The notes: generated by a model not told the origin, from the sequence alone. A stretch of DNA of 64,000 bases from Desulfovibrio desulfuricans (GCF_024460775.1 NZ_JANFYZ010000001.1:124001-188000); one strand, 5' to 3'; numbered from the stretch's first letter, positions 42,193 to 52,837 are shown. Program-made: numbers and translations.

Positions 42193-43263
42193 ATGGCGGA
42201 AACCATGCAGGCGGCAGTTTGGCACGGCAAAAAAGACATCCGCGTTGAAACTGTACCCGTTCCCCCCGCTCCGGCTCCCGGTTGGGTTCAGATCAAGGTT
42301 GATTGGTGCGGCATCTGCGGCTCGGATCTGCACGAATACCTGGCTGGCCCCATATTCATTCCCACAGAGGCCCCGCATCCGCTTACGGGCAAGCAGGGGA
42401 GCGTCATTCTCGGACACGAGTTCAGCGGCAAGGTTGTGGCGGTGGGCAGCGGCGTTACCAATGTGAAGGTGGGCGACATGGTTGCGCCAGATGCCTGCCA
42501 GCACTGCGGCGAGTGTCAGCCTTGCCGCGAAGGGCGTTACAATGTTTGTGAAAAGCTTGCTTTTACGGGCCTGCACAATGACGGCGCATTCGCCCCCTAT
42601 GTGAATGTGCCTGCGGAATTGTGCTTTATCATGCCCGATGGTGTTTCACCCGAGGCCGGAGCAGTCATGGAACCTCTGGCCACGGGCTTTAAGGCCGTGC
42701 GCATGGCGGGCAGCATTCTGGGGCTCAATGTGGTGGTGCTTGGGGCGGGAACCATCGGCCTTGGCACCATTATGGCAGCCAAAGCCGCGGGCGCGGGCAA
42801 GATCATCGTGCTTGAAATGTCCCGTGCGCGCATTGCCAAGGCAATGGAGTGCGGCGCGGACATTGTGGTGAACCCCAAGGAGTGCGACCCGGTTGCAAAG
42901 GTGAAAGAACTGACAGGCGGCTCCGGGGCTGATGTCTCCTTTGAATGTATCGGCAACAAGCACACCGGGCCGCTGGCCATAGATGTGCTGCGCAACACCG
43001 GAACGGCCATTATTGTGGGTATTTTTGAAGAACCCAGTTCCTTCAACTTTTTCAGCCTCAGCGGTACGGACAAAAAGGTCATGGGCACGCTGGCCTACAC
43101 CATTGAGGATTTCAAGGGGCTTGCCGCGCTCATGGCCAAAGGCGTCATCAAGGCGGAAAACCTGATTACCGGCAAGATCGAGCTGAAGGACATTATGGAA
43201 AAGGGCTTTCTTGAGCTGATCAACAACAAGGACGAAAACATCAAGATACTTGTGCGTCCCTGA
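42193..43263 (+). CDS. zinc-type 2,3-butanediol dehydrogenase
   Basis: From ATG 42193 the protein has 356 residues. It is a medium-chain dehydrogenase: catalytic zinc site CGICGSDLHEY and GHEFSGKV, structural zinc cysteines CQHCGECQPCREGRYNVC, and the NAD motif VVVLGAGTIGLGTIMAAKAAGA. The best family match is (2R,3R)-2,3-butanediol dehydrogenase, which yields acetoin for the aco operon. It has its own sigma-54 promoter and AcoR-type sites. Upstream extensions of the frame to 41998 show no similarity and are rejected. Confidence 0.85.
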   Translation: MAETMQAAVWHGKKDIRVETVPVPPAPAPGWVQIKVDWCGICGSDLHEYLAGPIFIPTEAPHPLTGKQGSVILGHEFSGKVVAVGSGVTNVKVGDMVAPDACQHCGECQPCREGRYNVCEKLAFTGLHNDGAFAPYVNVPAELCFIMPDGVSPEAGAVMEPLATGFKAVRMAGSILGLNVVVLGAGTIGLGTIMAAKAAGAGKIIVLEMSRARIAKAMECGADIVVNPKECDPVAKVKELTGGSGADVSFECIGNKHTGPLAIDVLRNTGTAIIVGIFEEPSSFNFFSLSGTDKKVMGTLAYTIEDFKGLAALMAKGVIKAENLITGKIELKDIMEKGFLELINNKDENIKILVRP

Positions 43264-43338
43264 CGCGCTTGACGGCGTGTTTGAGGGATGATCCTGCTGT
43301 TTTGCCGCAGTTGTTTGTGCGCGGGGCAGGATATGAAA

Positions 43339-43368
43339 GAGGGGTTGCGGAATGGTCCGGAACCCCTC
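43339..43368 (+). terminator. hairpin after butanediol dehydrogenase, weak terminator
   Basis: GAGGGGTT (43339-43346) pairs with AACCCCTC (43361-43368), and the inner GCGGA/TCCGG extends the stem. No T-run follows. The remaining bases of this 326-base gap up to 43589 hold nothing else I recognise besides the OsmC promoter region. Confidence 0.45.
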
Positions 43369-43589
43369 GGTTAGTTTATGCACCCATGCGCACCAGCATG
43401 CGGTCTGGCTGTTTGTATGGGTATTAAACGTTGGCTGCGTTTTTTGATCAGTCCGGCATTGACTACAGGTAACATGCCTTGCGGGTATTCAAACCAGATT
43501 GGAATTTGCAATTGTGTTGCCACGGCAACATGAAAGTAATGATTTTGGAATATTAATTTTCTTTTTAACTGCACAATGGAGAAATAAGC

Positions 43590-44003
43590 ATGTCTAATAT
43601 CAGCGCAACATATCTTGGTAATCTTCAGGTGGAACTTGTTCATAATCTTAGCGGCACCAAGATTTATACCACGCCAACCCCTGAGCATGGCGGGTCAGGC
43701 AAGGCATTTTCTCCCACTGATCTCTGCGCAGCCGCATTGTGTTCATGCGCCATGAGCATGCTGGCAACATATGCGGAAAATCATGGGTTAGATGTGACCG
43801 GAACAACTTTGGAAGTTTCCAAAGCCATGACAACCGAGGGGCCAAGTCGCATAGGCAGAATCGAAATAGTTTTCAACATGCCCAACCGGGAATTTAGCAG
43901 CAAGGACAAGATGGTAATGGAACGGGCAGCAAATACCTGCGGCGTTCATCACAGCCTGCATCCAGATGTTGAGCAGGTATTTACCTTCCGATGGGGCGAT
44001 TAG
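43590..44003 (+). CDS. OsmC/Ohr family protein
   Basis: This 137-residue protein has the OsmC fold. It begins MSNISATYLGNLQVELVHN, has FSPTDLCAAALCSCAMSMLA with the first reactive cysteine region, and NTCGVHHSLHPDVE with the second. Members detoxify organic hydroperoxides with a two-cysteine site or bind small ligands. Both cysteines appear to be present. GGAG precedes ATG 43590. It stands alone between the butanediol dehydrogenase and the NRPS gene; its link to either is unclear. Confidence 0.85.
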   Translation: MSNISATYLGNLQVELVHNLSGTKIYTTPTPEHGGSGKAFSPTDLCAAALCSCAMSMLATYAENHGLDVTGTTLEVSKAMTTEGPSRIGRIEIVFNMPNREFSSKDKMVMERAANTCGVHHSLHPDVEQVFTFRWGD

Positions 44004-44603
44004 ATCTTTTGCTCTGTATGGAGTGCCTGAAATGCTGGCTGCCGTGGCCATGCCCCTGATGGGTAAAAATACGGAACGTTCAGCATCTGCGCCAGATTCA
44101 AGGGATACGATCCAGGTTTTGAAAGCCGGTCAGATATGCCGGGCCGGGACGCCATGCTGGTTCATAGCAGTGTGCGGGCGAACCATACCAGTGGATTTTT
44201 TGCGCAGGTTGAGCTTGGAGCGGAGTTATTTCGTTCACAGAGTTCTTCCTGTTTCGGCGGTTTCAGTTTTGGTCTGGAGTTTTAGCGGCTGCTTGCATGG
44301 TTCATCCATGCCATTGGGTTTGGCGTTCTCCTCTGCCAAGCTCCGTTATATCTGCTTCTGATTATCCACTTCACGAACTAATCCATTGAAAAAAAACTGC
44401 TTCTGACCTAGATAAAAAAAGGAATAAAGTCGGTTGTCACCCTGGATCAACTGGGGTGGCACTGCGTTGCTTTGTGTACAAAGAAGACAGCGCAACCATG
44501 CTGCGTTTAACCACAATCTCCCCCCGAAAGTGGCTTTTGCGACGGCGCAGGACTATCTGGCATATCAGATAAGCTTTCTGGAAGGTATTGAGGAAAACGC
44601 ACA
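44004..44603. other. 600-base region without a convincing gene
   Basis: A plus-strand frame at 43966-44361 overlaps the OsmC gene, lacks a ribosome site and looks like noise. A short minus-strand frame around 44230-44340 (SLAEENAKPNGMDEPC...) is not supported. The last ~100 bases precede the NRPS gene; GAGG lies about 10 bases before its ATG. I see no iron box or other operator. Confidence 0.35.
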
Positions 44604-47600
44604 ATGAAGATTGCCGATATTACCTTTGGGATGCCCAGGAACAAGGCAGCTCTGAATCCGGCTGGAGTTGCCCCTGAAGGCCAGCCAACCACGTTGTCTT
44701 CGAGCCTCTCTGCTGCCGGCAATGCCATGCCGTGTTCATCCAGTTCGTCTGGCTTGTCTGGCAGGTGGGCCAGCTTTGAAGCCCTGTTCTGTTCCGTTGT
44801 AGAAGAAAACCCGGATAGCCTCGCCCTTTCTGGTGGCGGAAAAAACCTGAGCTTCAGGGAACTGAAGGATTTCTCCGCGCGCATAGCCGCCTTTGTACAG
44901 GCGCAAAACTACGGGCCGGAAACGGCAGTAGGGGCGCTGTGCGAGCGCGGAGCCATGTATCTTGCCGCCGCCATTGGCATCATGCGGGCCGGTGCGGTGT
45001 ATGTTCCAGTGGAGCGTGAACTGCCGCGCCCCAGGCAGGAAGCCATGCTCAGGCCCGTACGGCTGCTGGTGACGGACAGAGCCTCACTGCACGAGGCGGA
45101 ATACCATCGCTATCGCAACCCCAACATTACCCACGTGCTTTGCCTGGACGCGCCAAATTTTGCGGATGCTCTGGAAAGTGGCGGTCTGAGCAGCACAGAA
45201 TACTGGGAGCACCTTGCAGAGCTGGGCAGCGACCGGGGGTGGCTGGACGATGTGGACGCCCGCCCCCTTGATCTGGCGCAACTTTGCAGGATGGCAGACA
45301 GCCTGCTGCAAAAAACGGGTCTTGCCCCCAATCGTGCCCCCGGCAGCACCTCAGGAAATACACAGGCCAAGGGTAAAAGCGTGCTTGATATCGGCAGCGG
45401 CTCCGGCGTGGTGGCGCAGGCTCTGGCCTCTGCCTCCAGCCGATATGCGGCGGTCGAAATTGCCAGAAATGAACTGGACAGGGTGCATGCCTTGCCTTGT
45501 GACGCTTCTGTAAGCATCCACCGCATGGAAGCCATAGATATCTGTTTTTTAGATGAGCAATTTGATCTTGTGGTGCTCAACGGCGTTGTGGATTGCTTTC
45601 CCGGCTACAATTATCTGCGCAGGGTGCTTGACCACGCAGTAGAACGCCTCACGGCGGGCGGCAGCATTTTTGTGGGCGCTGTGCGCGATATGGATCGCAA
45701 GGACGACCTGCGGGCAGCCATCAGGGAGCATGCTCTTGCCACGGGCGATCAGTCGGCCTTGCTGCGTTTTGAGGGCTCGGCAGAGCTGTTTGTGCCACGC
45801 CGTTTCTTTAGTGCCTGGGCGGCAGAATGCCCATATCCGGTTGAGGTAAAATTTTCACCTGCTGCTCCCGCGCCCTCTGACAATGGTCAGTCGGGTGTCT
45901 TTCGCTATGACGTGCAGATTTGCAGAAGCGCTCATGATGCCAGACCCCACGGAACCAGAGCCATGCGCGAAAGCTTTGGCCTGAGAGATATAGAGGTCTG
46001 CCCAGTTGCCCCGCTTGCGGCGGTCAGGCCGGACGCTGCCGCCTATATTGTCTACACCAGCGGCTCCACAGGGCTGCCCAAGGGCGTTGTGGTGGAGCAC
46101 CGCCACCTCCTGCACATCATCCATGCCCTGCGGGCGTTTTCAGAAGGGTGCGGCACTGTGGGGCTGGTTGCGCCGCTCTCGTTTGATGCGTCCATCCAGC
46201 AACTGGCGGTTTCGCTGTTTTGCGGCAAGCCCTTGTATGTCATGGCGGACGAGGAACGTAAAAATCCTGCGGCGTTATGCGCCTGCGCCCGCAAAAGGGG
46301 CATTGACCTGTGCGACATGACCCCGGCCTTTTTTAATGTGCTGGTGGATTATCTGCAGGAGCGCCACCAGCCCCTGCCGCTCAGGCGTGTGCTGCTGGCT
46401 GGCGAGGTGCTGCGGCCAGATGTCATTCAGAAATTTTATGCCATACCCGGCAACGAAGATGTGGTGCTGTTCAATGTGTACGGCCCTACAGAATGCACGG
46501 TAGACAGCAGTTCCTTTCGCATTGATCGCGCCAATCATGCGGATTTTACGGCCTTTCCCATTGGCAGGCCGTTTGAAGGCGTGACTATTTTCGTGCTGGA
46601 TAAACATCAGCGCCCAGTGCCGGAATCTGTAACCGGGGAACTGTGGATCGCGGGCGCGGGCGTTTCGCGCGGCTATCTGAATGGCGAGAGCGCCGATGCT
46701 TTTACCGAATACGCCGGGTGCCGCTGCTATCGCACTGGCGACAATGGCTTTATCCAGAATGGCCTTGTGTACTACCGGGGGAGGGAGGATCAGCAGGTCA
46801 AGATCAGGGGCAACCGGGTAGAGATCGGCGAGGTGGAAAAGGCCGTTGGGAGCTTTCCCGGTGTGCGGCAGGTGGCCGTGGTCGCGGATTTCTATCAGGC
46901 TGGCAACGACAAAAGTCTTGCCGCCTATGTAGTTGGCGCTGTGAACCCGGTGGATTTGCGCAGCTACCTTGAACAGCAGCTGCCGCCCTTTTGTGTACCG
47001 GACTATATTGTGCCAATGCTGGAGCTGCCTCTGTCGCCCAACCGCAAGGTGGATAAAAGGGCGCTGCCGTCCCCGCTGGGCAGGGTAGAGGCCGTTGCAG
47101 GGCGCTGCCCGCAAGGGACTGTGGAGCAGACGCTTGCCACCATCTGGAAACGGCTGCTGGGTATGGATGTAAGCGATGCGGAGGCCAGTTTTTTCAGCAT
47201 GGGCGGGCACAGCATCATGGCCGTGCGCCTTGTTGCCATGATTGAAAAAGAGTTGCGCGTTCATATTGCCGTCAATGAACTGATGGCTCATTCCAGCATT
47301 GCACGGTTGGCCGAACTTATAGAGGGCAAGGCATACGTGCGCAACAGCCCCATCATCAAGCTTTGCCATAGTGAAGGCGGAAAAAATCTCTTCCTGTTTC
47401 ATCCAGTGGGCGGCAGCGTGTTTTGCTACAGCGATCTGGCCCGGCAGCTGGATGGGCGCTACACCCTATATGCCGTTGAGCCTGCGGGCTTTCAGGCTGA
47501 AAAAACTGTTCTGAATACGGAGCTGCACAGTGTTCAGGACTTGGCCGCGATTTATCTGGATGAAATCCTCAAGGTAGCAACGGAGAACATCGTTTTTGGC

Positions 47601-48212
47601 GGCTGGAGTTTCGGGGGCCTCCTTGCCTATGAGGCGGCCTGCCTGTTCGCCGCGCGCGGGGGCGACCCTGGCCAGGTTCTGATACTGGACACTGTGCTGG
47701 ACAATACCAGGGCCAAGCTGCTTGCAGCCAAGGATGATGTGGAACTGTTGAAAAATCAGCTCCATGAAGCTCTGGCCTTTGATGCGGACAAACTGCGGGA
47801 CATGAACAGGGCTGAGAGAATGACGTATCTGGTGGAATGCGGCGAAAAAGCCGGACTGCTGCCGCCCCATTTCAGCCCCGCTCAGATGGAAAACCTGTTG
47901 CAGACGTACAGGCTCAACGCCATTGCCGCAGCGCGTTATGACAGCCCAACGCCATCTGACTTGCGTATTCTGTATATCCGCGCTCTGGATTTTGCCAGTA
48001 ATCCCTACATTGACTTTACTGACCAGTATCAGGGCTGGAGCCGTTTTTTGCCTGAAAAAAACATCACCCTCCGCTGGACGGCGGGCACGCATCAAAGCAT
48101 GCTTTCACCCGGCCTTGCTGATGGCGTGGCAGAGCATATCTGCGACCTTTTTGGGCAGCAGGGTGCAGGTGTGCCGACTGAAGAAGATGAGTGCGGAATG
48201 TCGATGGGGTGA
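44604..48212 (+). CDS. single-module NRPS: adenylation domain interrupted by a methyltransferase, carrier, thioesterase
   Basis: This is a 1202-residue cytosolic enzyme. The adenylation domain begins near residue 55; its a2 region (AAIGIMRAGAVYVPVE) is near 130-145. A SAM methyltransferase is inserted from about 165 to 440, with motif I SVLDIGSGSGVVAQAL near 260. The domain then resumes with a3 YTSGSTGLPKG near 484 and runs through YGPTE and NRKVDKRAL to about 830. A carrier domain (FFSMGGHS, Ser near 870) and a type I thioesterase (GGWSFGG, Ser1002) follow. There is no condensation domain. By hand alignment the specificity residues read D-A-Q-D-L-A-V-V-D-K, close to glutamine codes. The product may be a methylated amino acid released by the thioesterase or passed on. 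No partner NRPS gene is nearby. Confidence 0.8.
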   Translation: MKIADITFGMPRNKAALNPAGVAPEGQPTTLSSSLSAAGNAMPCSSSSSGLSGRWASFEALFCSVVEENPDSLALSGGGKNLSFRELKDFSARIAAFVQAQNYGPETAVGALCERGAMYLAAAIGIMRAGAVYVPVERELPRPRQEAMLRPVRLLVTDRASLHEAEYHRYRNPNITHVLCLDAPNFADALESGGLSSTEYWEHLAELGSDRGWLDDVDARPLDLAQLCRMADSLLQKTGLAPNRAPGSTSGNTQAKGKSVLDIGSGSGVVAQALASASSRYAAVEIARNELDRVHALPCDASVSIHRMEAIDICFLDEQFDLVVLNGVVDCFPGYNYLRRVLDHAVERLTAGGSIFVGAVRDMDRKDDLRAAIREHALATGDQSALLRFEGSAELFVPRRFFSAWAAECPYPVEVKFSPAAPAPSDNGQSGVFRYDVQICRSAHDARPHGTRAMRESFGLRDIEVCPVAPLAAVRPDAAAYIVYTSGSTGLPKGVVVEHRHLLHIIHALRAFSEGCGTVGLVAPLSFDASIQQLAVSLFCGKPLYVMADEERKNPAALCACARKRGIDLCDMTPAFFNVLVDYLQERHQPLPLRRVLLAGEVLRPDVIQKFYAIPGNEDVVLFNVYGPTECTVDSSSFRIDRANHADFTAFPIGRPFEGVTIFVLDKHQRPVPESVTGELWIAGAGVSRGYLNGESADAFTEYAGCRCYRTGDNGFIQNGLVYYRGREDQQVKIRGNRVEIGEVEKAVGSFPGVRQVAVVADFYQAGNDKSLAAYVVGAVNPVDLRSYLEQQLPPFCVPDYIVPMLELPLSPNRKVDKRALPSPLGRVEAVAGRCPQGTVEQTLATIWKRLLGMDVSDAEASFFSMGGHSIMAVRLVAMIEKELRVHIAVNELMAHSSIARLAELIEGKAYVRNSPIIKLCHSEGGKNLFLFHPVGGSVFCYSDLARQLDGRYTLYAVEPAGFQAEKTVLNTELHSVQDLAAIYLDEILKVATENIVFGGWSFGGLLAYEAACLFAARGGDPGQVLILDTVLDNTRAKLLAAKDDVELLKNQLHEALAFDADKLRDMNRAERMTYLVECGEKAGLLPPHFSPAQMENLLQTYRLNAIAAARYDSPTPSDLRILYIRALDFASNPYIDFTDQYQGWSRFLPEKNITLRWTAGTHQSMLSPGLADGVAEHICDLFGQQGAGVPTEEDECGMSMG

Positions 48213-48340
48213 GGCGTTTGAGGCCACACACAATATGTCGAAGATGCATCAATAGAGATGAAAGTGATTTGTGCCTAGGGACGTTCTGCCTCTTCAAGCC
48301 AGTCATCCATGGCTGAAATGCCTTTGCGAAGCATGGTATC

Positions 48341-51300
48341 TTACAGATCTAATACCCTGCGCAGCATTTCTCCATTGTCCAGTTCTTCCCTCTCTTCTGC
48401 CTCCCGAAATAAGACAGTTAGAAGTTTAACTAAAGATTGGCTGTCGTCTGTTGGCATATATGTGGTGCAATGTTCAAGGAATAGCTCACATGCGCGCAGC
48501 GCAGCGTCACAATCACGCTCGCTTAAAGCCAGCATCCATTTTGGAAATTGGTAGAATCTCGAACGATTTTGGGTTGATAGTTTAGCACTAACTGCAAATA
48601 TTTGCTCTAAAAATGACTCAGGTGGAAAACAAAATGTATCGTCGCGTTTGCGAAAAATAGAGCATAGTGATCTAAAGATTTCCTCATGCTTTGGTGCCCA
48701 CTCCAAAATACAACCTAATCCTTCAAAACATTTGTTTTCAATATCATGTTTATCTGTATTGTGCCCAAGAACATCAACGGCCGCTTTCCATGCGTCATCA
48801 AGATTCACCTTGACTAAGCTATCAATGAAAGTATTTTTATCTATTTTGTCGGAAAGGTACGCCAGCGCGAGGATTTTCCCCCAAGGTTTAGCGGCGTTCG
48901 GCATGGCCATATCATTCATGACGTCAAGATACCCTTTTACCATGCCATAATGCTTGCGATAATTGTAATACAAGCACATGTAGGCTGATTCCCATATCAC
49001 TGATGGGCCATGAGCAACTGCTTTTTGGAAAAGCTGCCAGCCAATATCCTGAGAATAATGGAGCACGGTGGGCAAGCCTTGTAACACCCTGCCACGTACT
49101 GCTGGATGCGGATCTTCGGCCAGTTGGTGAAGAATGGGCAACAGCAGATCAGGAAGATTGCCTTGCCCTCTCTCCAACCAGTGCGATGCAATTACAAAAG
49201 CTGACTCAGCCGCCACACCGCGCAAGCTATTTAGGCCAATACTTTGTAGATTTTCACAGTTTTCTGCTGCGGGATCTGAGGAATTGCTGCACCAGCATAA
49301 CAGCGGATAAAGCTTTCCCAGGTCGTCCAACGAACGCACAAGCCATGCACAGCCACAGAGTACTGATTGTAAACAGAAGCCATCGAATCCTGTCCAATTG
49401 ACCGTATTTATAAGTTGCAGCAAATAATCAAATAATGTTTCTTCTGAGGGCGTACTTTTTGCTGTCCAATTGTCCCTGTGTGAATTGCCGAATTGAATAC
49501 GCACATATTCAGCGATGCCCCGTAACAGAGCAGCCTGAAATTCAGGTGTAATGTCATCCCAATGGTTACGCGACCATTGATAAAACCGTTCAGGGTCTAC
49601 GCTCGCTGCATTCGTTAGCTCTTGCGCAACCAACCTTGACCCACCGATAATGTGATCATTTTCTACGTCACTCCAACCCCAGTCATCTTCAAATTTTTTA
49701 GACCCATAGTACTGTAATATCTTGAGTAGTCCTGATGAAGAAAAGTTAATTAATTGTTCATGACTGACCGGAGAACGAACAAACCCCCCGCGTGTTTCAA
49801 TGCTGGGCGCTCGTAGGGGGATTCCGCATAGTCTATCTGCGGTCTTAATGGCCGCAATGCTTTCTGGGATTCTGTACGGGGCAGGAATCTCAATCAGGTA
49901 GTCTTGGCGTATTCTCCACACGAAATGTATGTTTGTTTCTTTTTGTTCTAGTCTATCTTCATGCAATAATAGGATTTTATTTTGAATTTTTTGTAAAACA
50001 TCTATACTCAAGTGCGCTGAGGCAGCGCCCAAAAGGCATGGAAGTTCATAATCAAAATGGATGCATGCAGAACTATCCGTGAGGTGTAAAAGTATGTGTT
50101 CAACTAGAGGTAAATTTGATTGCGGATTTTGTGTCAGTCCGCACAATGCCATATAACGTAAAGCGCACTCTGCGTTGCTCCATAGGCACTGTGCCCATGT
50201 TCTCCACCAGTTACTATTTTGCTCGGCATGCTTGATGCACGCTCGTTCAACTGCATTAAGTAATATTTCTAAGCTGTTATAATTATGTTTTCCAGTTCTA
50301 GAGCGACGGTGACCATGTGATGTTTCAAGCAAAAAATTATTTCGCGTTACACCATCAGCCAATACACTGCCAGTTTTTTCACTCCATTCATCCAGAGCTG
50401 AAAGAGCCATGGTAAGGAGATCTTCAGATTTTTGTAACCGCTTTTCAAGAAAGTCTTCCTCGCAAAAGATATGTTCTTCGCAATTCAAAATAATATTGCC
50501 AACACGCTGGTTAGTATTGTCTTTATTATGACTTATAAAATTCCACAGCATACCATCATGAGAATCTATGGCATTCACCCACTTTGAGAGTGGTTTGCCA
50601 ATAAGGTCAAATTGGGAATAACTTGAATTCCGCATGAGAAGAGTAAAAATTTTCTGTAATCCTGGGTGGCCCCAATCATCAAAGCTGTCTAAAGAGGAGA
50701 TTATAGTTATGGCAGTATTGTCTATGTTGTCTTGTGTTGCATTAGCCAGTAACCAAGACAACAGGGCTACAAATGCAGAAGATGTTGCCTTTGGCCCGCG
50801 GCGAAGCCATTGAATGTAACGATGCAGCCAAGGCCAGTTCTGCGTTCTTTGCCATACGGGGAGCAAGTGTTGCTGAAAAAAATCAAACCAAAATTTAGGG
50901 TGAGATTTTTCAAAAAAAGCAAAGAAAAGTGTTTCATCGCATTCAAACATCGAATGTAATAAAGAAACATCATCTGCATCTGGGGATGTTTCGGCGAGTG
51001 AAGTTGCGAGCAATTTTTTAATGTGGAACGCTTGGTCGTTGTCTGCCAAGGCGCTGCGAAGTTGCTTGCGAAATAATACGATATCCTGATTATACAGCGA
51101 AAAAAAGAAATACCGAATTGTGGGGCGGATAAAGGGCACAGCGGGCATGCTTGCCATGAATATAGACAAGGTCTGACCTTGCGCTTGCGCATGTTCAACT
51201 GCAAGTACATCAACTAGTGTCTGATGACTGAAAGCATAATTCCCAACTGAGGTTTCGAGCAAGACTCCTTCACTCAGTAAGATTTTGCGCTGCTTGTCAT

Positions 51301-52837
51301 CAATTGAAACTAAACGTTTTGGAATCGATAACCTCTTTTCAGAAATCATACGAGCTGAAATAGCACGCAATGTCTCAAGCGCAGAGCTGCCCAACAACTC
51401 ATTTTGCATGATGATTTTATCGAGATATATTTCTGAAAGGCTATAGACTGTGGATGGGGTAGGAATTACATCTTTTTCCGAAATATCAAGGAACATCTTC
51501 AACATGCGTGGATTGCAAATAAGTTTTTTTTGTTCGGCTGACAGTAATTGGGAATCAACTCCATGGGCAAGTAAAAGCTGGGTAACGTCTGTGTCAAAGT
51601 CCAATTCATCCAAGTGTAATTTTTGAGGCCATGAGAGGGCAGATAGCTGTCGATCATACTGCAAGTCAAAAGTCCTGCATGATGCCACCACGCACGCATT
51701 GGGTATTTTGCGTGCCTGCTCCATCAAGGTGATGACGGCAGTAAACCTGTGCCGACCTGAAGTTGAGAGGACATCCAGCGAATCGACAACCAGCACTACA
51801 AGTAAATTTTCTGCCATTCGTGCAAGTGAATTGAGAAATTTTGCCCTAAATTCATCTATGTCGGAATCTTCGATATCTCGTGTTTGCAGAAAGATACAAA
51901 AATAATGAGGGTTGTTCTCAAAATAATCTGCTAGGTCTAATAAAATACAGGTTTTTCCTGAACCTGGCGAGCCATCTATTAAAACAGATTGTTTACTGTT
52001 AATGTGGGCTATGAGTTTTTGTTGTTGAGTACGAAGAAAATGGTGTTCTTTAATCTTCCTCTGCCAAACACGACCACGGTTTGAAAATTGAGCAAAATAT
52101 GTTGTGATTTGTGTTTCAGAGAGGCGTGGCGTTATCCGTAGACCTGCGCTATTCAACAAATCTAATAAACGATGACGGTCGATCGAGTAGTTGCTAACAT
52201 GTGCTGCCCTTGGGTCTTGACGACGGCAGGTCACACGCCTCACTTCATCGTTGAGAAGCGTAAGAGCAACATGTGGTTGCGTAACATAATAGCTAAGGTG
52301 GGTTATAGTTTCTGAGGATAAGTCATCATACGATTTTACTTTGAATTTAACTTGACGAAAAAATGTATAAATTTCATCAGGCGATGCGATTCGTTGTGCT
52401 ACAATTTGTAAAAATTTTGAATATTCCCCCCCGCTATTTTGGGGCATGTCCTGAATAAAAGCATCAACATCAGGCATCCGTTCTGCACGTTCTTGCAGAT
52501 GCTTTAAACCACCAAATGGACCTGTAGAATAAAAATAAATCTCACTTTCGGGGATACTTTGCCAATGCTTCCATGCCTTGCACAAATCATCTTTGAGATC
52601 AGTTACGTTCCACGTTTCACGTCTTGGGTGGTCAACCTTACACTGGCAGCAAATAATGCTATCATTCTTGTGAATGATCACATCATCTACGCGGACTCTC
52701 TCGCAGTTGATCAGGGATGTTGATTCAACATCGATGCTACGCAAGGCTTCGTCTGTGAGCATCTTTGCCAGCCACCACACGGCAAGCATGTCTTGGTAGT
52801 CATCACCAATGCTAGAACGCACGCCAGCTTCACTCAT
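48341..52837 (-). CDS. Avs-like PD-(D/E)xK nuclease-STAND NTPase, candidate phage defence
   Basis: This is a 1498-residue protein. Residues 1-~140 look like a Cap4/DUF4297-type nuclease: GDDYQ at 11-15, D51/D52, and QCK at 65-67 (D...QxK form of the PD-(D/E)xK site). A P-loop NTPase follows, with Walker A GSPGSGKT at 289-296 and Walker B VVLVVDSLD at ~347-355, then a winged-helix-like region. The C-terminal ~900 residues are helical and repeat-like, as expected for a target-sensing superhelix. Antiviral STAND proteins have this order. The gene is far more AT-rich than its neighbours and lies beside tRNA-Val, so it was probably acquired by transfer. No other defence gene is seen next to it. 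Confidence 0.7.
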   Translation of the reverse strand: MSEAGVRSSIGDDYQDMLAVWWLAKMLTDEALRSIDVESTSLINCERVRVDDVIIHKNDSIICCQCKVDHPRRETWNVTDLKDDLCKAWKHWQSIPESEIYFYSTGPFGGLKHLQERAERMPDVDAFIQDMPQNSGGEYSKFLQIVAQRIASPDEIYTFFRQVKFKVKSYDDLSSETITHLSYYVTQPHVALTLLNDEVRRVTCRRQDPRAAHVSNYSIDRHRLLDLLNSAGLRITPRLSETQITTYFAQFSNRGRVWQRKIKEHHFLRTQQQKLIAHINSKQSVLIDGSPGSGKTCILLDLADYFENNPHYFCIFLQTRDIEDSDIDEFRAKFLNSLARMAENLLVVLVVDSLDVLSTSGRHRFTAVITLMEQARKIPNACVVASCRTFDLQYDRQLSALSWPQKLHLDELDFDTDVTQLLLAHGVDSQLLSAEQKKLICNPRMLKMFLDISEKDVIPTPSTVYSLSEIYLDKIIMQNELLGSSALETLRAISARMISEKRLSIPKRLVSIDDKQRKILLSEGVLLETSVGNYAFSHQTLVDVLAVEHAQAQGQTLSIFMASMPAVPFIRPTIRYFFFSLYNQDIVLFRKQLRSALADNDQAFHIKKLLATSLAETSPDADDVSLLHSMFECDETLFFAFFEKSHPKFWFDFFQQHLLPVWQRTQNWPWLHRYIQWLRRGPKATSSAFVALLSWLLANATQDNIDNTAITIISSLDSFDDWGHPGLQKIFTLLMRNSSYSQFDLIGKPLSKWVNAIDSHDGMLWNFISHNKDNTNQRVGNIILNCEEHIFCEEDFLEKRLQKSEDLLTMALSALDEWSEKTGSVLADGVTRNNFLLETSHGHRRSRTGKHNYNSLEILLNAVERACIKHAEQNSNWWRTWAQCLWSNAECALRYMALCGLTQNPQSNLPLVEHILLHLTDSSACIHFDYELPCLLGAASAHLSIDVLQKIQNKILLLHEDRLEQKETNIHFVWRIRQDYLIEIPAPYRIPESIAAIKTADRLCGIPLRAPSIETRGGFVRSPVSHEQLINFSSSGLLKILQYYGSKKFEDDWGWSDVENDHIIGGSRLVAQELTNAASVDPERFYQWSRNHWDDITPEFQAALLRGIAEYVRIQFGNSHRDNWTAKSTPSEETLFDYLLQLINTVNWTGFDGFCLQSVLCGCAWLVRSLDDLGKLYPLLCWCSNSSDPAAENCENLQSIGLNSLRGVAAESAFVIASHWLERGQGNLPDLLLPILHQLAEDPHPAVRGRVLQGLPTVLHYSQDIGWQLFQKAVAHGPSVIWESAYMCLYYNYRKHYGMVKGYLDVMNDMAMPNAAKPWGKILALAYLSDKIDKNTFIDSLVKVNLDDAWKAAVDVLGHNTDKHDIENKCFEGLGCILEWAPKHEEIFRSLCSIFRKRDDTFCFPPESFLEQIFAVSAKLSTQNRSRFYQFPKWMLALSERDCDAALRACELFLEHCTTYMPTDDSQSLVKLLTVLFREAEEREELDNGEMLRRVLDL

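Noticed and set aside
43966-44361. 131-codon plus-strand frame after the OsmC gene
   Set aside because: It overlaps the OsmC 3' end, has no ribosome site, and the composition looks random.
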